DNA from: Chryseobacterium shigense
Lineage (GTDB): Bacteria > Bacteroidota > Bacteroidia > Flavobacteriales > Weeksellaceae
DNA length: 64,000 bases
Assembly (NCBI RefSeq): GCF_900156575.1
Contig: NZ_FTNY01000003.1
Span: 62,001-126,000, forward strand
Reading direction: 5' to 3'
Part shown: piece after piece, positions 1 through 8,406 of the stretch
Layout of the letters: each line of letters starts with the position of its first letter
Numbering within the stretch: position 1 is the stretch's first letter
Notes under the pieces: model-generated
What the model saw: only the letters and a program-made list of their open reading frames with translations
Told to the model about the DNA's origin: nothing
Database searches by the model: none
Made by a program: the position numbers and the translations under genes

Positions 1-236
1 AGTATACCGATCGCTTTGAGGCAGATTTTAAACTTTGATGGATGAACAAGTGAATAGGTTAGCAATCCTATGACAATTAGCAGATTGATAATGGTTCCAA
101 AAATTAAAAGCAGATAACCTGTAATCGCGAAACCATCATTGCTTGTTATCAGATAACCGAAAAGACAGATATTTCCGAGAGCAAAGCATAATCCGAAAAT
201 GTATTTTCCAATATTTATAATTTCATGATCTTTCAT
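1..236 (-). CDS. Small membrane protein (partial, cut by the window edge)
   Basis: The reading frame starts with ATG at 236 and stays open for 78 codons to the window edge, so the C-terminus is missing. The N-terminus reads MKDHEIINIGKYIFG. Two strongly hydrophobic stretches follow, at about residues 13-31 and 39-60, which look like membrane helices. It starts 10 nt after the stop of the metallophosphoesterase gene on the same strand, so the two are probably co-transcribed. I do not recognise the family and assign no function. Confidence 0.6.
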   Translation of the reverse strand, partial: MKDHEIINIGKYIFGLCFALGNICLFGYLITSNDGFAITGYLLLIFGTIINLLIVIGLLTYSLVHPSKFKICLKAIGI

Positions 237-246
237 AGATATTATT

Positions 247-1089
247 TTAAGCTTGAGTTAAAGTAAAGACGGTAATTTCCGGACGAACCATGAACCTTAT
301 CTGGAAAGAATGGCCAATAGCCCTGTTGATATAAAGCATTCTTCCATCTTGAAGATCTATTTCACCAGATATATATTTTTTATTTTGGACAGGAAGGACC
401 GGTGTGATAATCCCCGGAATCCGACATTGTCCCCCATGGGTATGACCGCTTAAAATCCATCCTTGATATCCGTTCCATATATTTCTGTCGCAGGCATCCG
501 GGTTATGGCAGAGTACCAGATTGGCTTTTGAAGAGTCATAGCTTTTCATTACTTCGTTTGGATAGAAATTTGGAGACCACAGATCTTCAAATCCTATAAA
601 ATTCAGTCCATGACTTTCTTCACTGTTGTTTTTGAGCATACTGATTCCAAAATTCTGAAGAATATGGCAGATGTTTTCTGAGCATTCTGTATCCTTCCAG
701 TCCTTTCCGTAGTCGTGATTTCCAAGGATTCCGAAAGTCGCCAGCTTTCCGTGGACTGAATGCTTCATTACTTTCTTCAAATCATCCTGTTCATCCATAG
801 TTCCATGATTCACAAAATCGCCGGTATAGATTACAAAATCAGGATTGAACTGCCGGGCTTTTTGGAAAGAGTCGATCAGGAAATTCCAGTCGAAGCGGTT
901 TCCGACATGCAGGTCTGATATCTGCATGAGTATTTTACCTTCTAATGTTTGCGGGAGGTTTTTAACCGGAAGTTTTCTTTGGACAAATTCTACCCAGAAA
1001 GGCTCTATTTGCCAGGAATACAATGCAGGGAATATTCCCATCACTGAAAATTGCGCCAATTTTTTAATGAACATTTTTCTCGTCATCAT
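247..1089 (-). CDS. Calcineurin-like metallophosphoesterase (YkuE/YaeI type)
   Basis: A 280-residue hydrolase with the full dinuclear-metal motif set: DLH at 59-61, GDFVNH at 90-95, GNHDYG at 123-128, a His in CHNPD near 195, and GHTHGG at 215-220. The C-terminal NRAIG and RPEITVFTL segments are typical of the YkuE/YaeI branch. Characterised members are metal-dependent phosphodiesterases, some acting on lipid-like substrates; the substrate here is unknown. The N-terminus is basic then hydrophobic (RKMFIKKLAQFSVMGIFPAL), consistent with a membrane anchor or export signal. Two adjacent ATG codons (1089 and 1086) are possible starts. It is followed closely by the membrane-protein gene at 236. 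Confidence 0.88.
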   Translation of the reverse strand: MMTRKMFIKKLAQFSVMGIFPALYSWQIEPFWVEFVQRKLPVKNLPQTLEGKILMQISDLHVGNRFDWNFLIDSFQKARQFNPDFVIYTGDFVNHGTMDEQDDLKKVMKHSVHGKLATFGILGNHDYGKDWKDTECSENICHILQNFGISMLKNNSEESHGLNFIGFEDLWSPNFYPNEVMKSYDSSKANLVLCHNPDACDRNIWNGYQGWILSGHTHGGQCRIPGIITPVLPVQNKKYISGEIDLQDGRMLYINRAIGHSFQIRFMVRPEITVFTLTQA

Positions 1090-1123
1090 TGAAATGTATA
1101 GTATTTGAAATGGTCGTCAGAAT

Positions 1124-1414
1124 CTAATTTCCTGCCCACGGACTTCCTAAAATCCCTACCGCCAATTCGATCCAGATCAGGGCAAAAGCCATCAAAATGA
1201 AAATGCAGATAAGAATTCTGTGAGTTCTTTTTTTAATTTTACGTCTTACGACATTGATCAGAAATGAAGTACTAAAGAGTAAAACGCCTGCTATCAGAAA
1301 ATCTGAAACTGACCAATTGATCTCCTTAGAAAATATATTTCCCAACAATGGAATACCAAGTGCAACCAATGGAAGCGCATAACTTGCGAGTGTTTTTTGT
1401 TTTTGTGTCATCAT
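1124..1414 (-). CDS. Small three-helix membrane protein
   Basis: About 97 residues when started at the MMTQKQ methionine at 1414. An upstream in-frame start at 1453 would add a charged stretch that does not look like a protein N-terminus. Three hydrophobic segments cover roughly residues 9-28, 36-59 and 68-90, separated by a very basic loop (RRKIKKRTHR). It follows the winged-helix gene at 1480 on the same strand and probably belongs to that transcription unit. No family recognised. Confidence 0.6.
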   Translation of the reverse strand: MMTQKQKTLASYALPLVALGIPLLGNIFSKEINWSVSDFLIAGVLLFSTSFLINVVRRKIKKRTHRILICIFILMAFALIWIELAVGILGSPWAGN

Positions 1415-1479
1415 TTTATTTAATTTTAAGTTATAAAGTACTTTGTATTTCAAAGTTAATTTTCAAAAAAATATAGGGT

Positions 1480-1770
1480 TTATCTTCCCAATAATTTTTC
1501 GAGAGCATCCAAATGGTCATTAAAAGCCTGTCTCCCACTCTGTGTTACCCGATATGAAGTCTTCGGTTTTTTGCCTACAAATTCTTTTTTCACCTCAATG
1601 TATGCCGCTTTTTCCAATGCATTGCTGTGGCTGGCAAGATTACCATCTGTAATTTCAAGAAGTGCTTTCATTTCAGAAAAATCAACCCAGTCGTTGACCA
1701 TTAGAACGGACATGATACCCAATCTTACACGGCTTTCGAATTCTTTATTGAGTTGACTTATCTTAATCAT
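1480..1770 (-). CDS. Winged-helix transcriptional regulator (HTH_34-like)
   Basis: A 96-residue one-domain DNA-binding protein. The pattern LGIMSVLMVNDWVDFSEM, then LLEITDGNLASHSNALEKA (recognition helix), then a wing with YRVTQSGRQAFNDHL matches the small MarR/ArsR-like winged-helix proteins annotated as HTH_34. Such proteins in Bacteroidota are often encoded beside membrane proteins of unknown function, as here. Its ATG overlaps the stop codon of the transglutaminase-like gene in an ATGA arrangement, which indicates translational coupling. It probably regulates its own operon, but I see no operator. Confidence 0.85.
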   Translation of the reverse strand: MIKISQLNKEFESRVRLGIMSVLMVNDWVDFSEMKALLEITDGNLASHSNALEKAAYIEVKKEFVGKKPKTSYRVTQSGRQAFNDHLDALEKLLGR

Positions 1771-2291
1771 TTTACTATTATCTTATCTATACGAAAATAA
1801 TCGTACAGCGCCGGATCAACGGCTATTGTTTCTTTTGTTTTCCTATTTTTAACGACCACAAAGTCATGGTCTTTAAAAAATTTTGACTTAAAATAGGCAT
1901 TGATATTTTCATTTAAAAAATAAATTTCTCCTACTTCATGACTCACGCTCCAATCGTCATCCAGTCCTTGTTCTTCCAATCTGTTGTGAAGAGATGCTGC
2001 AAAAAATGCAGAATATCCGATACAATTGGCTTTTTTCGTTTCCATAAGGATATTGGGATCACTGGCACATGGATCAAAGCTAAAACTCAATGCAGATGCT
2101 GTTTCCTTCAGGTTTTCATTGATTATATCCTCTACATCTCCATTATTCCTATACTGTACATCATGCTTATTTTTAAGACTGTACATTTCCCGCTCCTTTA
2201 TAATTTCATACCTGAAAAAGCTATTGAACAAAAAGTTTCGTCCGAAAATTCCTGCAAAAATAAGGATTAACAAGATGATTATCTTTTTCAT
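1767..2291 (-). CDS. Transglutaminase-like/papain-fold protein, membrane anchored
   Basis: About 174 residues from the ATG at 2291; an in-frame TTG at 2300 would add three residues. Residues 2-20 form a basic plus hydrophobic N-terminus, a signal peptide or signal anchor. The remainder shows what may be a Cys-His-Asp set: NCIGYS (Cys near 90), KDHDFVVV (His near 142) and AVDPALYD (Asp near 159), spaced as in bacterial transglutaminase-like cysteine hydrolases. The family call rests on this triad pattern only. It sits between a six-helix membrane protein and a winged-helix regulator, and the three genes appear to be one operon. No substrate can be inferred. Confidence 0.6.
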   Translation of the reverse strand: MKKIIILLILIFAGIFGRNFLFNSFFRYEIIKEREMYSLKNKHDVQYRNNGDVEDIINENLKETASALSFSFDPCASDPNILMETKKANCIGYSAFFAASLHNRLEEQGLDDDWSVSHEVGEIYFLNENINAYFKSKFFKDHDFVVVKNRKTKETIAVDPALYDYFRIDKIIVK

Positions 2292-2309
2292 TTTCGGCAA
2301 GGACCATTT

Positions 2310-2927
2310 TTATTTATATTTTTTATGCATGATCAATCCATACACGATATGTAAAATCCCAAAACCAATGGTCCAGAAAAGAAGTCCCCAGCCTAAAAAG
2401 AACAGAGAAATCAGTCCCAGTACGATCTGGCAGTATCCCAGATATCTGATGTCCGTCAGCGTATATCTTTCGGCACTCACTAACGCAATTCCGTAAAAAA
2501 TAAGCGTAGCAGGAGCCACCCATACAAAAAGGTGATGAAAAAGAAGGGCCAGGCAAAATATTCCGCCTGTTACCAAAGGAACAGCAAAAGTTAGCAGCAG
2601 ACGCTTCGTTGTGGCATCCCAGATCTTCTGCCCTTTCTTTTTGCTTTTGTTGGCTGTGAAAACATAGCCACTGAGTAGGGCCGTGAATAAAATAGCAGTT
2701 CCAATAAGGACCAATTCTTTTACCAATGCCGGGTGAAAAATATTCCTGTCACCGTCAAAGTAATCAATTCCTTCCCTTTTAAAAACAAAATATACATATC
2801 CTGCCCCGATTAATGCGGCAAGTCCGGCTACAACTCCAGACAATCCGCTCAATGAAATAAATCTGGAAGACCGCTCCATCATGGAACGGATATGGGATAA
2901 GTCTTCGTGATAGTTTTTCGAATCCAT
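2310..2927 (-). CDS. Six-helix integral membrane protein of unknown function
   Basis: A 205-residue protein with a short charged N-terminus (MDSKNYHEDLSHIRSMMERS) and about six hydrophobic segments, near residues 29-48, 70-90, 108-130, 133-152, 162-181 and 181-200. It opens the operon: a good Bacteroidota promoter lies immediately upstream (2946-2975), and the transglutaminase-like gene starts 18 nt after its stop. The combination of a polytopic protein, a papain-fold protein and a small winged-helix regulator looks like a compact signalling or stress cassette, but this is inference. Confidence 0.7.
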   Translation of the reverse strand: MDSKNYHEDLSHIRSMMERSSRFISLSGLSGVVAGLAALIGAGYVYFVFKREGIDYFDGDRNIFHPALVKELVLIGTAILFTALLSGYVFTANKSKKKGQKIWDATTKRLLLTFAVPLVTGGIFCLALLFHHLFVWVAPATLIFYGIALVSAERYTLTDIRYLGYCQIVLGLISLFFLGWGLLFWTIGFGILHIVYGLIMHKKYK

Positions 2928-2945
2928 AAAAAGAACTTTGAATTA

Positions 2946-2975
2946 CAAAGCTATAATTTATTTTGAATCTGCCAA
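2946..2975 (-). promoter_or_regulatory. Predicted Bacteroidota promoter for the 2927-1124 operon
   Basis: On the minus strand TTG (2975-2973) is followed after 19 nt by TAGCTTTG (2953-2946), a perfect match to the TAnnTTTG -7 box. The ATG at 2927 lies about 19 nt beyond the box. Confidence 0.6.
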
Positions 2976-3092
2976 TTTATTTTTTAAAATTTTACGTTTA
3001 TTTTTTCGCCTTATAAATTTAAAGAATCTATAAACATTTAAAGCACTTACAATGACTGGTATTGAATTTTACGCCACACCACAATAAAAAAA

Positions 3093-3112
3093 CCACTGAA
3101 AATGATCAGCGG
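3093..3112 (-). terminator. Rho-independent terminator after the crotonase gene
   Basis: On the minus strand CCGCTGA and TCAGTGG form a stem with one G-T pair and are followed by a T-run. It lies 25 nt beyond the stop of the crotonase gene. Confidence 0.65.
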
Positions 3113-3137
3113 CTGTATAATAATCTTAAATGAAGCA

Positions 3138-3902
3138 TTATTTTGCTCTCAGTCTTTCTTTAATTGATTCGATATTTTTCTTAGCGGAATCTTCTAGAAT
3201 TAAACTGGCACTCATATGAATTCTGGCTGGCATCAGTTCATTAAAATGATCTGTGCCTTCCCAGGATACCTTTTTAATTAAAGATAATGCATCACTGCTT
3301 CTTGAAGCGAGAGTCTGCATAAATTTAGCTAATTTGGAATCCATTTCTTCAATGTTTTCTGATACAGAATGATAAACATTATGCTGCTCTGCCCATTCTG
3401 CCGATCTGAAATCTGCATCAATTGCCATCGCAGAGAATTGGGACTTCCCGATCTTTCTTTCTACATAAGGCCCGATCACAAAGGGGCCGATTCCTAAATT
3501 GATTTCTGTAAGTGCCAAAGCTGAATCTTTAGTTGCAAAACAGTAGTCTGCTCCACATGCGATCCCCACACCTCCTCCGGTTGTTTTTCCCTGAACCCTC
3601 ACTACCACTATTTTCCCGCAGTTTCTCATGGCATTCAGAACTTTTGCAAATCCTCCGAAAAATTTGGTGGAAGCTTCTAATTCTTCAATAGCCAATAGTT
3701 CGTCAAAACTTGCTCCGGCACAAAATGCTTTTTCGCCTTCGCTTTTTACCAGGATCGCTTTTACTTCCTCTTTAGCTCCTTCATCCAGTAGGGTTTGAGC
3801 CAGTTTTTCTAAAATGGCACCGGGAAGCGAGTTGCTTTTCGGTGTTCCGAAAGTAATTTCGGCAATATTATTTTTAATTTCTGATGCTACAAATTCGCTC
3901 AT
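3138..3902 (-). CDS. Enoyl-CoA hydratase/isomerase family protein
   Basis: A 254-residue crotonase-fold enzyme acting on acyl-CoA thioesters. The oxyanion-hole regions are visible as KAFCAGASFDEL (about 58-69) and GKTTGGGVGIACGADYCFAT (about 104-123), followed by LTEINLGIGPF. The Glu in TEI matches one of the two classical hydratase glutamates. The other position, in the GGGVG segment, is Gly, so the exact reaction (hydratase, isomerase or hydrolase) is uncertain. It is a single-gene unit, not part of the paa cluster, with its own downstream terminator. It is a conceivable source of the missing PaaF-like hydratase, but nothing in the sequence proves that. Confidence 0.85.
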   Translation of the reverse strand: MSEFVASEIKNNIAEITFGTPKSNSLPGAILEKLAQTLLDEGAKEEVKAILVKSEGEKAFCAGASFDELLAIEELEASTKFFGGFAKVLNAMRNCGKIVVVRVQGKTTGGGVGIACGADYCFATKDSALALTEINLGIGPFVIGPYVERKIGKSQFSAMAIDADFRSAEWAEQHNVYHSVSENIEEMDSKLAKFMQTLASRSSDALSLIKKVSWEGTDHFNELMPARIHMSASLILEDSAKKNIESIKERLRAK

Positions 3903-4200
3903 TTTTTATTTTAATTGGATTCTTACAAAAATACTAAATACCGTTCTTCCGGAGAAAATAATACGGAACAAATTATAGAGTAAACAGTTCCCATAAAACA
4001 AGCTGGTTTTTGCAGCATAAAACCTTTATAAAAAAAAACCTATTACGTATAAATACGGACTCTCCAATTTGGTATTTTCTACTCTAGCACTGCTTTTTTA
4101 TATGTTGTTCCTTTGGCTTATCAAAAAACTAATAACCCCGGCGGAATCCGAAAAGCCCAGAAGAGAGTAGGAAAACTTAACAACTGAAAAAACTATTATC

Positions 4201-4749
4201 ATGGACGAGTACATTGGAATTGTAAAACTATTTGCTGGAAATTTTGCACCTAGAGGCTGGATGTTTTGTGACGGAAGCTTACTGAGGATTTCAAATAATT
4301 CTGCTTTATTTTCCATCTTAGGAACAACCTACGGAGGAAACGGTATCGATACTTTTGCATTGCCTAATCTGAAAGGACGTATGGCTATTGGAGCCGGAAA
4401 TGTAACCGCTAACGAATATTATCCTCTGGGAGTGGTTGCAGGAACTACACAAAATACCATTATGACACAGAACCTTCCAAGCATAGGTTCAGGGTTTCAA
4501 ATGAAAGTGGCGAATACCAATGCCACCGTTTCTACTCCTACAACTGCCACCTCTATAGCAAAAACAGGAACGCAGGTAGGAAGAGATTTCAATGCTGTCC
4601 CAAGTTTTGCAGCCGTTGATCCTGATACGACTCTTAATGCAAGATCTATATCCTACATCGGGCAAAATCTTCCGATGAATAATATGCCGCCTTATTTAGG
4701 GCTAAACTATATCATTTGTGTAGAGGGAATCTATCCTCCACGAAGCTAA
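4201..4749 (+). CDS. Phage tail-collar domain protein (microcystin-dependent protein family)
   Basis: A 182-residue protein with the characteristic N-terminal collar motif: EYIGIVKLFAGNFAPRGWMF, CDGSLLRIS, then ALFSILGTTYGGNG and TFALPNLKGRM (residues 3-60). The C-terminus ends in MPPYLGLNYIICVEGIYPPR, also typical. In phages the domain sits in tail fibres. In Bacteroidota stand-alone copies occur in chromosomal groups without other phage genes and their role is unsettled. Members often come as two or three tandem copies, whereas here there is one. The T9SS cargo gene starts 29 nt downstream, so the two may be co-expressed. No signal peptide is visible. Confidence 0.85.
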   Translation: MDEYIGIVKLFAGNFAPRGWMFCDGSLLRISNNSALFSILGTTYGGNGIDTFALPNLKGRMAIGAGNVTANEYYPLGVVAGTTQNTIMTQNLPSIGSGFQMKVANTNATVSTPTTATSIAKTGTQVGRDFNAVPSFAAVDPDTTLNARSISYIGQNLPMNNMPPYLGLNYIICVEGIYPPRS

Positions 4750-4778
4750 ACAACAACAACCTATTTAAAACCTAAATC

Positions 4779-5603
4779 ATGAAAAGAACTATTTTTTTAA
4801 CCATCTGTAGTCTGTTCATATCTTTATTTTCTTTTGGACAAACAAGTACAGAAGTCTTTGAAACCGAATCGAACGGGAGCGCAAACTTTATCGACAACGG
4901 AGTGATCTTCAAGATCATTTCACATGTAGGACTTTTTGACATTCAAGCTAATTTCCCCAACACGGGCTGGAATGGAACCGCTAATGACAACAGATATATT
5001 GATAATTCAAATGATACCGCTTCACCACCGTCTTTTAGTATTAAAACGACATCGAACCTGTTTAAAGTAAACCGTTTCTGGATGTACCTGTCTGCTCTTA
5101 ATTTAGATCTGACGGTAGCAGGGACATTAACGGTTACAGGAAGGCTAAACGGCATTACTAAATTTACACAGACCAAATCTACGGGCTTTAACACGTCAAT
5201 GGCTACTGCAAACGGATACACCTTGATTGATCTTACCAATTTAAACGGTCAGAATTACTCAAATATCATTATAGACGAACTCAGACTTACAATGGGAGGA
5301 GGTTACAGATACGCAGGACTTGACGCCTTCACTTGGGTAAAGGACTCCGGTATCGTGGTATTGGCAACCAATGAGACAACTTCTTCAAAAAAAGGACTAA
5401 GCATTTATCCTAATCCTACAAGCGGTTCCCTTTCCATTACAACGGAAGAGAATGCACCAGCTGAAGTATACAGCCAGGATGGTAAGCTGCTGAAAACCCT
5501 TGATATGAAGAAAGGAACCAATCAGGCAGACATCTCGGAACTTCCAAACGGGGTTTACATCCTTAAAACTCCCTCCGGATCTTCCAAGATCATCAAAAAA
5601 TAA
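4779..5603 (+). CDS. Secreted protein with type A T9SS sorting domain
   Basis: A 274-residue exported protein. Residues 1-20 are a Sec signal peptide (MKRTIFLTICSLFISLFSFG with cleavage before QTST). The middle (about 21-195) is a beta-rich region with no recognised domain. The last ~70 residues are a type A C-terminal sorting domain: LSIYPNPTSGSLSI, then DGKLLKTLDM, then GVYILKTPSG and a basic IIKK end. It is therefore predicted to cross the outer membrane by the type IX system. It lies 29 nt after the tail-collar gene. Function unknown. Confidence 0.88.
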   Translation: MKRTIFLTICSLFISLFSFGQTSTEVFETESNGSANFIDNGVIFKIISHVGLFDIQANFPNTGWNGTANDNRYIDNSNDTASPPSFSIKTTSNLFKVNRFWMYLSALNLDLTVAGTLTVTGRLNGITKFTQTKSTGFNTSMATANGYTLIDLTNLNGQNYSNIIIDELRLTMGGGYRYAGLDAFTWVKDSGIVVLATNETTSSKKGLSIYPNPTSGSLSITTEENAPAEVYSQDGKLLKTLDMKKGTNQADISELPNGVYILKTPSGSSKIIKK

Positions 5604-5656
5604 AAATTTTTCATAAGTAATTTGTGCCCCGAAAAGATTCTAATGCATAAATGAGA

Positions 5657-5683
5657 AAATTCCCTGACTATTCAGGGAATTTG
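5657..5683. terminator. Bidirectional terminator between convergent genes
   Basis: A perfect 11-bp inverted repeat (AAATTCCCTGA / TCAGGGAATTT) with a 4-nt loop, bordered by A-rich and T-rich sequence. It sits between the T9SS cargo gene (+) and the helicase gene (-). Confidence 0.8.
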
Positions 5684-5685
5684 TT

Positions 5686-8370
5686 TTATCGGGTCCATTT
5701 ATGAAGATGTTCAATCCTTGCATTTGTTTTTAACAGGGATTGAAATCTCAACTGTAATAATGTGCGTCGTCCTTCAATGGTTCTGGTGAAGATGAGTTCA
5801 GATTTCTCAATTTTTTCACTCCATGTTTTAGCAAACAGATCGGCACTTTTTTTATTTCTGGCGAAAACATCGGGCACGGGAAAATAGATGTATTTCTTCC
5901 TGTAGAAAAGTTGAGTCTGCTGCTTCAGCAGGTATCTGGGATTGTCAATCTTAGAAATTACTTCCTGTAAAACCTGGATAAATTGTGATTTTTCGTAATG
6001 ACTGCCACCATCCAGATAGCAAAACATATTACTTTTGTCGGCCGAACTTACTACCTTCATTTTTTCAGGAGCGGTAGTAATCATCCTCTCATAGATAAGA
6101 CATTTCAGAACAGTTTCACCTATAAGCCCCATATGACCGGCAATATTTTTATATTTAAGATATTGTCTTAATGCCCGGTAAAATTTCCCTCCGTAGATCA
6201 CCAATCCCAATCCTCCCAATAGAAATACAGCCCAGGAAAGGTTTTTCACAGAATCTATTCCCTCAATATTCTTCAGTAGCCCAAAAAGAAGATCCTGCCA
6301 AAAGAGTAAAACAGATGACATCATCACTTTGGAAAGATCTGCTGTCATTTTTCCCAGATAGGTCATCTTCATATCCTTGACTGTCCGCATATCTTCGGAA
6401 GGAACTTTAATTTCTTCCACGAGAATATTACCTTGATCCAACGCTGATTTCCAGCGCTGCGATAAAGCCCCTCTGTTTTCAGCCAAAGAAAAACTTTCCT
6501 GATTGACAGATGGGAGCTCATCTTCTTTTTCGATGGTTTTTATATGGAGTCTTTCAAAATTATTTTCGATGGTCGTTTCCTGTTGGGTTGAAATCCCAAC
6601 AAAGGTTTTGAATCTTTTTCTGACAATATCCATATCCTGACCACCATTCTCACTTTGTGGATCGAAACAGACGAGATGCCATATATTTCCGGTTTTTTGA
6701 GGCGTTTCTTTGTCTGTTCTTATCACTCTTCCTCTCATCTGGTTGGAAAGAACAAAGGAACTTACAAAGCTGGCAAGGATCAAGGTATTCATTTTGGGTG
6801 CATCCCAGCCTTCTCCGAGTAAAGATTTCGTTCCGATCAGAACCTGAATATAGCCCTGCTGGAAGATTTCAGTAATGATATGGACAATATCATGTTTTAT
6901 TTGCTCTGTAAGATTAATCTGGATATAATTGATATCGTAGGAAATAACAGACAATGATATTCCGCATATCCCTTTTCTACCACACAGCTCATTGAGTATC
7001 TCCTTTGCAGACGCGGGAATAATCACAATGCTTCCTGTTAAAACACCTATTTTTTTATTCTGAAGATTTTCCCTTCTCAATTTTTCAAAAATAGGGATGG
7101 CTCCAATTTTATCAAGGGGAAGATCATTTTTCTCGTTGGCGGATAGATATTCTTTTTTGATAAAATCGGTAAGAACAACCATTTTCAGATCTTGTTTAAG
7201 AACGGAAAATTCAAATTCAACGATATCTTTGATGCCCTGAAGTTTTCCGATACTGGAATTGAGGAGCTGGCTTACATTTTTATTGTTGAAAAAGCTGATG
7301 GTCTTTTTTTCAAGAAAACCTTGTCTTTTTAATCTGTTGCTGAGGGCTGTGCGATGCTCTTCTTCATTTTTAAAATTCACTTCATCAACGACCAGATAAA
7401 AATCAAGAAGTTCTTCAAGCCAGAAAAAATCAAATTCCGGAATATACTGATGCTGATCACCAATGATCTCAAAGTGAATCTTCGAAATTTCTTTTTTCCT
7501 GAAATGAAGGTAGATAAGCCCGGAAGTATAGGAGGATATGTTTTCATAGATCCATTCCAAATTTTCCATTGGATGCTGATAAACAGGATGCTGTTCCAAA
7601 GCATTGAGAAGAACATCATCATTTTCAATTTCTTTAAAAAAGGCTTCTGCCTGGGTATGATAATGTTCTATTTTTTGCTGTTCTTCATAGGAAGGCAATG
7701 TAAAATACACCAAATCCTGATGTGGACAGAGATCCCCTTCAATCATTAATTCGGGAACGGAAATTTCTGCGTCTATAGGACCGTTAAGCTGAAGATATTT
7801 TTGCCATTCATAACCGGAAACATCGAAAGGCGGTGTGGCGGTAAGGGAAACAATGGTGGGTTCAATGGCGGTTTTTAACTCCATCAAACTTCTCCACCAT
7901 GCATTTTTCAGGTGATGGGCTTCATCAAAAATAAAGGTTTTCACTTTCTGCTTCTGCAGTTTCTTTATTATTTCAGATAAGGAAACCTTAGTCGATTTTT
8001 TATCAGCTTCTGTTTCTTCATCTTCCGGATAGCCGGAAGCTGCGTGAATTCCCTGATAGGTCGTTACGGTAATGAGTCCGGGATTTTTGATATCAGTAGA
8101 AATCCATTCGGGAACCGTTTCTGTATCAAGAAAAAGTTCACAAAATCTTTGAACCCACTGATTTTTCACGGCTAAAGTAGGAGCAACGATAAGTGTCGGT
8201 TTATTCAGCCTGACCATCACTTCCAGTCCCAGTACTGTTTTCCCGGATCCGGGAGGTGCGGTGACGTGCAGATGGTTGTTGGTAAGATACTCACCCAGAT
8301 GATCCAGAAATCTCTTCTGATAGGCACGCCAGCTGTATTTAAATTTTGTATGGTTAGGAAAAATAGTCAT
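5686..8370 (-). CDS. DEAD/DEAH-box SF2 helicase with C-terminal membrane segments
   Basis: An 894-residue superfamily 2 helicase/translocase. Motif I is APPGSGKT (38-45), motif II DEAH (149-152), motif III LTATPP (176-181), motif V GEGWDAP (519-525) and motif VI QMRGRVIR (544-551). The long region between the two RecA-like lobes (about 185-390) has no recognised domain. After the helicase core two hydrophobic stretches occur at about 684-700 and 711-728, then a basic cytoplasmic-looking tail of about 165 residues. A membrane-tethered SF2 helicase is uncommon. It is the last gene of the SUKH-DUF4241-glycosylase-helicase unit, starting 37 nt after the glycosylase stop. Substrate (DNA or RNA) and role, repair or defence, are not determinable here. 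Confidence 0.85.
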   Translation of the reverse strand: MTIFPNHTKFKYSWRAYQKRFLDHLGEYLTNNHLHVTAPPGSGKTVLGLEVMVRLNKPTLIVAPTLAVKNQWVQRFCELFLDTETVPEWISTDIKNPGLITVTTYQGIHAASGYPEDEETEADKKSTKVSLSEIIKKLQKQKVKTFIFDEAHHLKNAWWRSLMELKTAIEPTIVSLTATPPFDVSGYEWQKYLQLNGPIDAEISVPELMIEGDLCPHQDLVYFTLPSYEEQQKIEHYHTQAEAFFKEIENDDVLLNALEQHPVYQHPMENLEWIYENISSYTSGLIYLHFRKKEISKIHFEIIGDQHQYIPEFDFFWLEELLDFYLVVDEVNFKNEEEHRTALSNRLKRQGFLEKKTISFFNNKNVSQLLNSSIGKLQGIKDIVEFEFSVLKQDLKMVVLTDFIKKEYLSANEKNDLPLDKIGAIPIFEKLRRENLQNKKIGVLTGSIVIIPASAKEILNELCGRKGICGISLSVISYDINYIQINLTEQIKHDIVHIITEIFQQGYIQVLIGTKSLLGEGWDAPKMNTLILASFVSSFVLSNQMRGRVIRTDKETPQKTGNIWHLVCFDPQSENGGQDMDIVRKRFKTFVGISTQQETTIENNFERLHIKTIEKEDELPSVNQESFSLAENRGALSQRWKSALDQGNILVEEIKVPSEDMRTVKDMKMTYLGKMTADLSKVMMSSVLLFWQDLLFGLLKNIEGIDSVKNLSWAVFLLGGLGLVIYGGKFYRALRQYLKYKNIAGHMGLIGETVLKCLIYERMITTAPEKMKVVSSADKSNMFCYLDGGSHYEKSQFIQVLQEVISKIDNPRYLLKQQTQLFYRKKYIYFPVPDVFARNKKSADLFAKTWSEKIEKSELIFTRTIEGRRTLLQLRFQSLLKTNARIEHLHKWTR

Positions 8371-8406
8371 GGTTAATCGTTCAGTTCAACATCATGCAAT
8401 TAACAT

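Noticed and set aside
4201..4749. Prophage or phage-tail remnant
   Set aside because: Only the collar-domain gene is present; no integrase, capsid, terminase or other tail genes occur nearby.
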